Assembly (NCBI GenBank): GCA_963702555.1
Contig: CAVPCW010000010.1
Span: 248,001 to 312,000 of the forward strand
Source: CAMFLJ01 sp963702555
GTDB lineage: Bacteria > Actinomycetota > Acidimicrobiia > Acidimicrobiales > Acidimicrobilacustridaceae
Direction: 5' to 3'
Length of the DNA: 64,000 nucleotides
The notes beneath the pieces are model-generated. The model did no database searches, was not told the DNA's origin, and was given only the letters and a program-made list of their open reading frames with translations. This document shows positions 51,463-59,100 of the stretch, one piece after another (position 1 is the first letter of the stretch; every line of letters begins with the position of its first letter). The translations under genes and the position numbers were made by a program.

Positions 51463-52935
51463 ATGGGGACGACGACGACGACATCGGGATATCGCCAGCT
51501 CATCGGCGGTGAGTGGCGCGACGGCAGCGACGGCACCTACGAGATCATCAACCCGGCCACCGAAGAGGTCGTGGCCGAGGCGCCCGAGGCCTCCGCCGAC
51601 GACGTGCGGGCCGCCACGCAGGCCGCCGCCGACGCCTTCCCGGCCTGGAGCCGCACCGATCCCCGTGAGCGCGCCGCCCTGCTCGAGGCCGCCGGCAAGC
51701 GCCTCGCCGAGCGGACGCCCGAGCTGATCCCGCTCGTGATCGCCGAGGCCGGCGCCACCTCCTCGGTGGGCTCGCTCATGCAGATCCCCGTGGCCATCAG
51801 CCGCTTCGACCGCTACGCCCGCGGGGCCATGACCGACCTCACCCGGGGCCTTCCGCCGCAGCCGATCGGTGCCACCCCGTTGGCCGCCGGCGCCCTCATG
51901 GGTGGTGTCGTCAACCGGCTGCCGGTCGGCGTCGTCGCCTGCATCTCCCCCTACAACTTCCCGACCGTCAACATGGTCGGCAAGATCGCCCCGGCCCTCG
52001 CCGTGGGCTGCACCGTGGTGATGAAGCCGGCCCCGCAGGACCCGCTCTGCGTCATCGAGCTGGCCAAGATCCTCGACGAGGTCGGCTTCCCGCCGGGCGT
52101 CGTCAACATCGTCACCGGGGCCAAGGCCGAGGTCGGCGCCGTGCTCGTCGACGACGACAACGTCGACATGGTGAGCTTCACCGGTTCCACCCAGGTCGGG
52201 ATCAAGATCGTGGAGGCCGGCGCCCGCACGATGAAGCGCCAGCTCCAGGAGCTCGGTGGCAAGGGCGCCTGCGTCGTCACCGCCGACGCCGACATCGACA
52301 AGGCCGTCACCGGCATCACCTCGGTGTGGGCCTTCCACTCGGGTCAGATCTGCACCGCTCCCACCCGGGTGATCGTCCACCGCAGCCGCTACGACGAGCT
52401 GGTCGGCAGGCTGGCCGAGGCCGCCAAGGCCCTCAAGGTCGGAGACCCCCTCCAGGCCGACACCGTCGTGGGCCCGGTCATCTCGGGCATCCAGCGCGAC
52501 CGCATCCTCGGCCACATCCAGAACGGCATCGACGAGGGCGCCGAGCTCGTCGTCGACGGACGCGACCCGGGCATGGACAAGGGCTTCTACGTCGGCCCGA
52601 CCCTGCTCGCCGGCTGCAACAACGGCATGAGCCCGGTGCGCGAGGAGATCTTCGGCCCGGTCGTCGTGGTCGTCCCCTTCGACGACGAGGACGAGGCGAT
52701 CCGCATCGCCAACGACAGCGACTTCGGCCTGTTGTCCTACGTCTTCTGCGAGGATGGCGCCCGCGCCTACGGGCTGGCCAGGCAGATCCGCTCGGGCAGC
52801 GTGGGCATCAACACCGTGCAGCGCCACCACGAGGTGCCGTTCGGTGGCTTCAAGCTCTCGGGCGTCGGCCGTGACGGCGGCGACTGGGGCCTCGAGGCCT
52901 ACACCGAGCTCCAGTCGGTCGTCTGGCCGGCCTGA
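51463..52935 (+). CDS. aldehyde dehydrogenase (NAD(P)+)
   Basis: A 490-residue ALDH-superfamily enzyme that oxidises an aldehyde to the acid. It has VACISPYNFPTVNMV, the coenzyme loop VSFTGSTQVG, catalytic Glu263 in LQELGGKGA, catalytic Cys297 in GQICTAPTR and the late EEIFGPVVVVVPFDDEDEA segment. It is the first gene of a likely co-regulated group with the Zn alcohol dehydrogenase, an SDR and a cyclase, able to take an alcohol through to an acid. Control by the operator at 51442 is likely. Confidence 0.92.
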   Translation: MGTTTTTSGYRQLIGGEWRDGSDGTYEIINPATEEVVAEAPEASADDVRAATQAAADAFPAWSRTDPRERAALLEAAGKRLAERTPELIPLVIAEAGATSSVGSLMQIPVAISRFDRYARGAMTDLTRGLPPQPIGATPLAAGALMGGVVNRLPVGVVACISPYNFPTVNMVGKIAPALAVGCTVVMKPAPQDPLCVIELAKILDEVGFPPGVVNIVTGAKAEVGAVLVDDDNVDMVSFTGSTQVGIKIVEAGARTMKRQLQELGGKGACVVTADADIDKAVTGITSVWAFHSGQICTAPTRVIVHRSRYDELVGRLAEAAKALKVGDPLQADTVVGPVISGIQRDRILGHIQNGIDEGAELVVDGRDPGMDKGFYVGPTLLAGCNNGMSPVREEIFGPVVVVVPFDDEDEAIRIANDSDFGLLSYVFCEDGARAYGLARQIRSGSVGINTVQRHHEVPFGGFKLSGVGRDGGDWGLEAYTELQSVVWPA

Positions 52936-53043
52936 TCTCCACCACGTCGCACCCGCAGCACCGCACCATCCCGATCACCGCACACACCGGAACCGGGCCC
53001 GCCGCACCGTCGGCGGGCCGATGATCTCCCTGGGGGGAACACC

Positions 53044-54153
53044 ATGAAGGGCATCGTCTACACGGGCGACAAGGGCGCCGAGGTCCTCGACGGGCTCGAG
53101 GTCCGCGACCCGGGACCCGGCGAGGTCATCGTCAAGATCATGGCGGCGGGCGTCTGCCACTCCGACATCACCGCCGCCGCCGGCATGTTCAACTGGCCGG
53201 CCCCGGCCGTGCTGGGCCACGAGGGTGCCGGCATCGTCGAGCAGGTCGGCACCGGCGTCACCAACGTCGTCGTCGGCGACCACGTCATCATCTCCACCCT
53301 CGCCGCCTGCGGCATGTGCAAGGCCTGCGGCGCCGGCAAGCCCACCCGCTGCCGCCAGACCCTCGGCAACATGACCCAGCCGTTCACGCTCAACGGCGAC
53401 GCCTGCTGGAACTTCGCCGGCGCGTCGGTGTTCACCGAGCGCACCGTGGTCAAGGCCATCCAGGCCGTCGCCATCCCGAAGGACGTGCCGTTCACCTCGG
53501 CCTGCCTCGTCGGCTGTGGCGTCATGACCGGCGCCGGCGCGGTGATGTACCGCTCCAACGTCGAGGTCGGCCAGACCGCCGTCGTCTACGGCTGTGGCGG
53601 CGTGGGCCTCAACGCCCTCCAGGCCCTGCGGGTGAAGCGGGCCAGCCGCATCATCGCCATCGACGTCGACCCGCAGAAGGAGGCGCTGGCCCGTCAGTTC
53701 GGCGCCACCGACTTCCTCGACGGCCGCGCCGACGACATCGTCGACCAGGTCCGCACCCTCGTCCCGTTCAAGGAGGGCGAGCTCTACGGCCCGTTCGGCG
53801 CCGGCGGTGTCGACTGGGTCTACGACGTGGTCGCCCGCCCGGAGATCACGCTCAACGCCCTGAAGATGCTCGACTGGGGCGGCAACGTGGTCATCATCGG
53901 CACGCCCGGTGGCGACGCCAAGTTCGAGCTGCCGTACCAGGACTTCACCCAGAACGAGCGCGGCGTCATCGGCGTGCGGGCGGGCTCCTACAGCCCCCAC
54001 GTGCACATGCCCCAGATCGTCGACCTCTACCGCCGTGGTGAGTTCCTGCTCGACGAGCTGGTCACGAACACCTACCCGCTCGAGGGCTTCCACGACGCGG
54101 TGCACGACATGGAGAGCGGCGGCGTCGCCCGCGGCGTCCTGACCTTCGACTGA
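53044..54153 (+). CDS. zinc-dependent alcohol dehydrogenase (MDR)
   Basis: A 369-residue medium-chain dehydrogenase. Catalytic-zinc ligands Cys38 (AAGVCHSD) and His59/Glu60 (LGHEGAG) are visible. The structural zinc knuckle uses Cys89, Cys92, Cys95 and Cys103, and the Rossmann motif is GCGGVGLNAL. It is a class III/AdhD-like ADH that would oxidise a primary alcohol to the aldehyde for the ALDH just upstream. GGGGGGAAC precedes the ATG. A terminator follows at 54162. Confidence 0.9.
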   Translation: MKGIVYTGDKGAEVLDGLEVRDPGPGEVIVKIMAAGVCHSDITAAAGMFNWPAPAVLGHEGAGIVEQVGTGVTNVVVGDHVIISTLAACGMCKACGAGKPTRCRQTLGNMTQPFTLNGDACWNFAGASVFTERTVVKAIQAVAIPKDVPFTSACLVGCGVMTGAGAVMYRSNVEVGQTAVVYGCGGVGLNALQALRVKRASRIIAIDVDPQKEALARQFGATDFLDGRADDIVDQVRTLVPFKEGELYGPFGAGGVDWVYDVVARPEITLNALKMLDWGGNVVIIGTPGGDAKFELPYQDFTQNERGVIGVRAGSYSPHVHMPQIVDLYRRGEFLLDELVTNTYPLEGFHDAVHDMESGGVARGVLTFD

Positions 54154-54161
54154 GCCCCACC

Positions 54162-54185
54162 GGAGCCGGGCCTCGGCCCGGCTCC
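54162..54185 (+). terminator. terminator hairpin
   Basis: Perfect 9-bp stem (GGAGCCGGG / CCCGGCTCC) with a 6-nt loop, right after the ADH stop codon. Confidence 0.65.
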
Positions 54186-54234
54186 GTCGCGCCCGGACGG
54201 GCGCATCCCACCCATCACCCCCCGAGGAGCACCA

Positions 54235-54981
54235 GTGGACCAGCGCTACGCCGGCAAGACCGTCATCGTCACCGGAGCCGGCTCCGGCATCGGCCGCGCC
54301 GTGGCCGAACGGGTCGCGGCCGAGGGTGGCCGTGTGGCCTGCCTCGACCTCGTCGCCGCCAACGTGGAGGCCACCGCGGCCGGCATCGGCGGTGCCGCCC
54401 GCGCCTTCGCCTGCGACGTCACCGACTTCGCCGCGGTGGAGGCCGTCGTGGCCGCCGCCACCGACGACCTCGGCCCGATCGACGTGCTCTTCAACGTGGC
54501 CGGCATCGGCGCCTTCGACGAGAGCCACACCGTCGACCCGGCGAAGTTCGAGCGCATCGTCGCCGTGAACCTGACGGGCACGTTCAACGTCTGCCGAGCG
54601 GTGCTCCCGCAGCTGGTCGAGCGGGGGAAGGGCGCCATCGTGAACACGGCGTCCACCGCCGGCGTGATGGGGCAGCCGTGGAGTGCCGCGTACTGCGCGT
54701 CCAAGGGCGGCGTGGTCATGCTGACCAAGGCCCTCGCCACGGAGTACGACCCGCCGCTGTGCATCAACGCCGTGGCGCCGGGCGGTGTCGAGACGCCGCT
54801 GTACGGCCAGTTCATCCCGCCCGACGGCGGCGACTGGAACCGCTTGAAGAAGATGTCGCGCGACAACATCGCGCCCGCCGCGCCCGCGGTGCTGGCCAAC
54901 ACCTATGCCTTCCTCGGCTCCGACGAGGCCAGCTACATGACCGGCTCGATCGTCGTCGCCGACGGCGGCATCAGCTGCTGA
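54235..54981 (+). CDS. SDR family oxidoreductase
   Basis: A 248-residue classical SDR. It has TGAGSGIG (about 12-19), CLDLVAANVEATA (Asp for NAD), FNVAGIG, NTASTAG (catalytic Ser) and YCASK (catalytic Tyr/Lys). It would interconvert a secondary alcohol and ketone in the same pathway as the ADH/ALDH pair. GTG start with GAGGAG 6 nt before it. Confidence 0.88.
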   Translation: MDQRYAGKTVIVTGAGSGIGRAVAERVAAEGGRVACLDLVAANVEATAAGIGGAARAFACDVTDFAAVEAVVAAATDDLGPIDVLFNVAGIGAFDESHTVDPAKFERIVAVNLTGTFNVCRAVLPQLVERGKGAIVNTASTAGVMGQPWSAAYCASKGGVVMLTKALATEYDPPLCINAVAPGGVETPLYGQFIPPDGGDWNRLKKMSRDNIAPAAPAVLANTYAFLGSDEASYMTGSIVVADGGISC

Positions 54982-55056
54982 CCGACGGCCCGTCGCCGGC
55001 GATGGTTCGTCGGCAAAGCGTTCTCGCACCCACCCCCTTCTCCCCCCGGAGGCACC

Positions 55057-55983
55057 ATGCCGCTCACCCCTGAGTTCCACGAGCTCGCCGCCAAGGTCCG
55101 CAACTGGGGGAGGTGGGGCGACGACGACCGCATCGGCACGCTCAACCTCATCGACGCCGAGGCCCGCCGCCGCGCCGCCGCGTCGGTGGTCACCGGCCGG
55201 GCGTTCTCGCTCGCCATCCCGCTGTCGATCAACGGCCCGCAGATGGGCTTCATCGGCAAGCGCCAGAACCCGCTGCACACGATGCTCGAGATCAACAACC
55301 CGAGCATCCTCGACCCCGAGGGCCCGCAGTTCAGCGACGACATGATCGTGCTGACGCTCCAGGCCGCCACCCACTGGGACGGCCTCGCCCACGCCAGCTA
55401 CGGCGGGCGGCTCTACAACGGCTACCCGGCCGACAGCATCACCGCCGAGGGCTCCACCATCCTCGGCATCGACCACGTGAAGACCCTCGTCGGACGCGGC
55501 ATCCTCCTCGACGTGGCCCGCGCCAAGGGTGTCGATCAGCTCGACGGCGGCTACCCGCTCACCCCCGACGACCTCGACGCCGCGGTCGAACTGGCCAAGG
55601 CCGAGGTGCTGCCCGGCGACGTCGTGCTCATCCGCACCGGCGTGATGCAGCTGCTGAAGGCCGGCGACAAGCTCAACTACAACATGACCGCCCCCGGCCC
55701 CTCGCTGCAGACGGTCGAGTGGTTCCGTGACCACGACGTCGCCGCGGTGGCCGTCGACCACGGCACCTTCGAGGTCTTCCCGAGCGAGGTCGACACCATG
55801 CCGTTGCCGGTGCACCTGCTGCACCTCGTCGACATGGGCATGACCCAGGGCCAGCACTGGGACCTCGAGGAGCTGGCCGCCGACTGTGCCGACGACGGCC
55901 AGTACACCTTCCTGCTCTCGGCCTCGCCGGAGCCGGTCGAGATGGGCGTCGGCTCGCCGGTGAACCCCGTCGCCGTGAAGTAG
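55057..55983 (+). CDS. cyclase family protein (kynurenine formamidase-like)
   Basis: A 308-residue metal-dependent hydrolase of the Cyclase (PF04199-type) fold. It has FSLAIPLSINGPQMGF, the metal motif in QAATHWDGLAHASYGG and GDVVLIRTGVMQL. The usual HxGTHxD motif is altered to THWDGLAH, as in a subgroup often found in catabolic clusters. It probably opens a lactone or amide ring. GGAGG precedes the ATG. It is the last gene before the second Liv operon. Confidence 0.8.
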   Translation: MPLTPEFHELAAKVRNWGRWGDDDRIGTLNLIDAEARRRAAASVVTGRAFSLAIPLSINGPQMGFIGKRQNPLHTMLEINNPSILDPEGPQFSDDMIVLTLQAATHWDGLAHASYGGRLYNGYPADSITAEGSTILGIDHVKTLVGRGILLDVARAKGVDQLDGGYPLTPDDLDAAVELAKAEVLPGDVVLIRTGVMQLLKAGDKLNYNMTAPGPSLQTVEWFRDHDVAAVAVDHGTFEVFPSEVDTMPLPVHLLHLVDMGMTQGQHWDLEELAADCADDGQYTFLLSASPEPVEMGVGSPVNPVAVK

Positions 55984-56009
55984 CGGCGGGGACACCCCCT
56001 TGGTCCATG

Positions 56010-56025
56010 TGTGCCATTCGTCACA
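56010..56025 (+). promoter_or_regulatory. CRP/FNR-type site upstream of binding-protein gene 1
   Basis: TGTGCCATTCGTCACA fits the CRP layout TGTGN-N6-NCACA. It lies inside the longer inverted repeat ATGTGTG-N8-CACACAT (56007-56028). Its centre is 28.5 bp before the -10 candidate TAGCGT (56046-56051), about -40 from the start of transcription. Confidence 0.65.
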
Positions 56026-56086
56026 CATCCGACGACCGTTTCGGTTAGCGTCCGCGCTGCAGTCGAAACCGACCAGGGGGGTGCGC

Positions 56087-57472
56087 GTGAAGCGACATCG
56101 TTTGCTGTGCCTGCTCGTGGCGCTGGGGCTCGTTGCCGCAGCCTGCGGGCGGAGTGATTCGGACAAGGCGGCTGAACCGGCAGGCAACACGCCGACCACC
56201 GCGGCGGCCAACGCCAAGTGCGACGGCGTGACATTGGAGGCGACCGACACGGGGGTCTCCGCCGACACCATCACCATCCAGGTGATGGCCGACACGGGTT
56301 CGCCGCTGGCGCCCGGCCTGTTCCAGGGCAACGTCGATGCGCTGAAGGGCTACGAGAAGTACATCAACGCCAACGGTGGTGTGGGCTGCCGCAAGCTGAA
56401 GGTCGAGACCTGGGACTCCAAGCTCGACCCGTCGGAGACCAAGAACGGCCAGATCAACGCCTGCAAGACGGCGCTGGCTCTCGTCGGTGGCAACTCGCTG
56501 TTCAACCCGGATGTCTCGGAGATGAACACGTGTGCCGACTCCAAGGGTGCGGCCACCGGCCTGGCCAACGTCTCGGCACTGGCCAACGACGTCAACGAGC
56601 AGTGCTCGCTGAACTCGTTCATCATCCAGGGCACCGCCGAGCCCTGCAACGCCGACGGCACACCGCTCACGGGTTCCCGTGAGTTCACCGCCTTCATCGG
56701 CCAGCTCGACTACTACAAGACCCTCGAGCCGAACCTGGTCGGCCTGTTCATGGTGCCGGGCGATCTGCCCACCACCGTGCAGTCGGCCACCTACCAGATC
56801 AAGGCCCAGGCCGAGCAGGGCGTCGAGTGGATCGGTGCGGTGAAGGTGTCCGGCCGTGACGAGCAGTCGGCCTACACGCCTCGCGTGCAGATCGCCAAGA
56901 ACAGCAACGCCAACTACATCTACGACGGCTCCAACGACACGGCCATGATCAACATGCGCCGGGAGGCGGCGGCCCAGGGCCTCACCGACGTCAAGATCTG
57001 GGCGTGTTCGCTGGCCTGCTACACCGACAAGTTCAAGGCCGCGGGTGCCGACGTCGAGGGCACCTACGCCTGGGCGCAGTTCATCCCGTTCGAGGAGAAG
57101 GGCTCCAACCAGGAGCTCGACAACTACCTCGCCTCGGTGGCCACGCCCGACAGCTTCGGTGCCCAGGCCTGGATGGCTGCGGTGCTGTTCCAGCAGGCGG
57201 TCGACTCGATCGTCGAGGCCGACGGTCCCAATGCCATCACCCGGGCGAGCTTGCTCGCCGCCCTCAACGGCATCGACTCGTTCGACGCCAACGGCTGGAT
57301 GGGTGCCAAGGACCCGAAGCAGGGCTTCTCCGACTGCATGGTCATCATGCAGATGAAGTCGGGGTCCTACGAGCGGATCCTCCCGGCCGAGACCGGCACG
57401 CTGGACTGCAACCCGGCGTACATCACCAAGGTCACCCTCGACCCGGTGGTCGAAGCACAGAAGATCCAGTAA
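56087..57472 (+). CDS. ABC transporter substrate-binding lipoprotein 1 (LivK-type)
   Basis: A 461-residue extracytoplasmic binding protein. A short basic signal, VKRHRLLCLLVALGLVAAAC, ends in the lipobox Cys20, then a Ser/Thr spacer (TPTTAAANAKCDGV). The type-1 periplasmic fold is shown by ITIQVMADTGSPLAPGLFQGN, GCRKLKVETWDS and VKIWACSLACYTDKF. It should carry the substrate to the fused permease at 59101. The next gene encodes a paralogue of exactly the same length. GTG 56087 is chosen as the only start before the signal peptide with GGGGGG upstream. Confidence 0.88.
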   Translation: MKRHRLLCLLVALGLVAAACGRSDSDKAAEPAGNTPTTAAANAKCDGVTLEATDTGVSADTITIQVMADTGSPLAPGLFQGNVDALKGYEKYINANGGVGCRKLKVETWDSKLDPSETKNGQINACKTALALVGGNSLFNPDVSEMNTCADSKGAATGLANVSALANDVNEQCSLNSFIIQGTAEPCNADGTPLTGSREFTAFIGQLDYYKTLEPNLVGLFMVPGDLPTTVQSATYQIKAQAEQGVEWIGAVKVSGRDEQSAYTPRVQIAKNSNANYIYDGSNDTAMINMRREAAAQGLTDVKIWACSLACYTDKFKAAGADVEGTYAWAQFIPFEEKGSNQELDNYLASVATPDSFGAQAWMAAVLFQQAVDSIVEADGPNAITRASLLAALNGIDSFDANGWMGAKDPKQGFSDCMVIMQMKSGSYERILPAETGTLDCNPAYITKVTLDPVVEAQKIQ

Positions 57473-57485
57473 ACGACAGGGTTTC

Positions 57486-57512
57486 GGGGCCGGCGGCGCG
57501 ACCGCCGGCCCC
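57486..57512 (+). terminator. hairpin between the two binding-protein genes
   Basis: Perfect 11-bp stem (GGGGCCGGCGG / CCGCCGGCCCC) with a 5-nt loop, 13 nt after the first stop. The second gene then has its own promoter. Confidence 0.7.
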
Positions 57513-57516
57513 ACTC

Positions 57517-57532
57517 TGTGCCGGTCGTCACA
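57517..57532 (+). promoter_or_regulatory. CRP/FNR-type site upstream of binding-protein gene 2
   Basis: TGTGCCGGTCGTCACA, the same site as 56010-56025. The centre is 27.5 bp before the -10 candidate TAAGGT (57552-57557), matching the spacing at gene 1. Confidence 0.65.
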
Positions 57533-57592
57533 CAGGGTTGCTTGTTTCGGTTAAGGTCCTGCCGCAATCGAAACACCAACAGGGGGAAACGA

Positions 57593-58978
57593 GTGAAGCG
57601 ATATCGATGGCTTGGTCTGCTCTTGGCAGCCGGCCTTCTCGCCGGAGCCTGCGGTCGCAGTGATTCGGACAAGGCTGCGGAGCCGGCCGGCGACACGCCG
57701 ACCACCGCGGCGGCCAACGCCAAGTGTGACGGCGTGACGCTGGAGGCGACCGAAACCGGCGTCACCGCTGAGACGATCACCGTCCAGGTGATGGCCGACA
57801 CCGGGTCGCCTCTGGCGCCCGGTCTGTTCCAGGGCAACGTCGACGCCCTCAAGGGCTTCGAGAAGTACATCAACGCCAACGGCGGCATCGGCTGCCGCAA
57901 GCTGAGCGTCGAGACCTGGGACTCCAAGCTCACGCCGGAAGAGTCCAAGAACGGCCAGATCAACGCCTGCAAGACCGCACTGGCTGCGGTGGGCGGCAAC
58001 TCGCTGTTCAACCCGGACGTCACCGAGCTCAACACCTGCGCCGATGCGGCCGGGCAGCCCACGGGCCTCCCGAACATCTCGGCGCTGGCCAACGACGTCA
58101 ATGAGCAGTGCGCCAAGAACTCGTACATCATCCAGGGCATCGCCGAGACGTGCCCGCCGGATGGGACCCCGCCGACCGGCAGCCGTCCGCTGAAGGCGTT
58201 CGTCGGGTCCACCAAGTACTACGAGACCCTGGCCTCGCCGCTGAAGGGCATCTTCCTGGTTCCCGGCGATCTGCCCACCACGGTGCAGTCGGCGACCTAC
58301 CAGATCGAGGGCCAGAAGCAGGCCGGTGTCGAGTGGGTCGGTGCCTACAAGGTGTCGGGCCGCAGCGAGCAGTCGGCGTACACGCCGCTCGTGCAGACCG
58401 CCAGCAGCTCGGGCGTCAACTACGTCTACAACGGCTCGAACGACGCCGTGATGATCAACATCCGACGTGAGGCTGCTGCCCAGGGCCTCACCGACGTCAA
58501 GGTGTGGGCGTGCTCGCTCGCCTGCTACACCAATAAGTTCAAGGCCGCCGGCGCCGACGTCGAGGGCACCTACACCTGGATGCAGTTCCTCCCGTTCGAG
58601 GACAAGGGCTCCAACACGGAGCTCGACAACTACCTCGCCTCCGTGTCGACGCCCGACTCCTTCGGTGCCCAGGCCTGGATGGCGGCGGTGCTGTTCCAGG
58701 AGGCCGTCGACAAGATCGTCGAGACCGACGGCCCCAACGCCATCACCCGTGCGAACCTCCTGAAGGCGCTGAGCGGGATCACCTCGTTCGACGCCAACGG
58801 TTGGATGGGTGCGAAGAACCCCAAGGGCGGGTTCTCCGACTGCATGGTGATCGTCAAGGTGGAGAACGGTGAGTTCGTCCGAGCCACGCCCACGGAGAAG
58901 GGCAAGCTCGACTGCAACCCGGACTACCTCACGACCGTCACCCTCGACCCCACCGTCGAGGCCCAGAAGGTCCAGTAG
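57593..58978 (+). CDS. ABC transporter substrate-binding lipoprotein 2 (LivK-type)
   Basis: A 461-residue tandem paralogue of the preceding gene. The signal VKRYRWLGLLLAAGLLAGAC ends in lipobox Cys20, followed by the same GRSDSDKAAEPAG spacer. The same segments follow: ITVQVMADTGSPLAPGLFQGN, GCRKLSVETWDSKL and VKVWACSLACYTNKF. It differs mainly around residues 190-260, part of the ligand cleft in this fold, so the pair may bind different substrates for one transporter. GTG start with AGGGGGAAA upstream. Confidence 0.88.
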   Translation: MKRYRWLGLLLAAGLLAGACGRSDSDKAAEPAGDTPTTAAANAKCDGVTLEATETGVTAETITVQVMADTGSPLAPGLFQGNVDALKGFEKYINANGGIGCRKLSVETWDSKLTPEESKNGQINACKTALAAVGGNSLFNPDVTELNTCADAAGQPTGLPNISALANDVNEQCAKNSYIIQGIAETCPPDGTPPTGSRPLKAFVGSTKYYETLASPLKGIFLVPGDLPTTVQSATYQIEGQKQAGVEWVGAYKVSGRSEQSAYTPLVQTASSSGVNYVYNGSNDAVMINIRREAAAQGLTDVKVWACSLACYTNKFKAAGADVEGTYTWMQFLPFEDKGSNTELDNYLASVSTPDSFGAQAWMAAVLFQEAVDKIVETDGPNAITRANLLKALSGITSFDANGWMGAKNPKGGFSDCMVIVKVENGEFVRATPTEKGKLDCNPDYLTTVTLDPTVEAQKVQ

Positions 58979-59026
58979 CACCGCATTCCGGTGCCACTGC
59001 AGTGAAGCAAGAGCAGTAACGGATGT

Positions 59027-59060
59027 GGGTGGGGCCCGACGGTCACGCCGGGCCCCACCC
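59027..59060 (+). terminator. hairpin before the permease gene (terminator/attenuator)
   Basis: Perfect 12-bp stem (GGGTGGGGCCCG / CGGGCCCCACCC) with a 10-nt loop between binding protein 2 and the permease. It would lower transport-gene expression relative to the binding protein, a common arrangement in such operons. Confidence 0.65.
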
Positions 59061-59100
59061 GATCCGATCCACACCCATTCGAGCGCTTCCCGGGGGGAAC

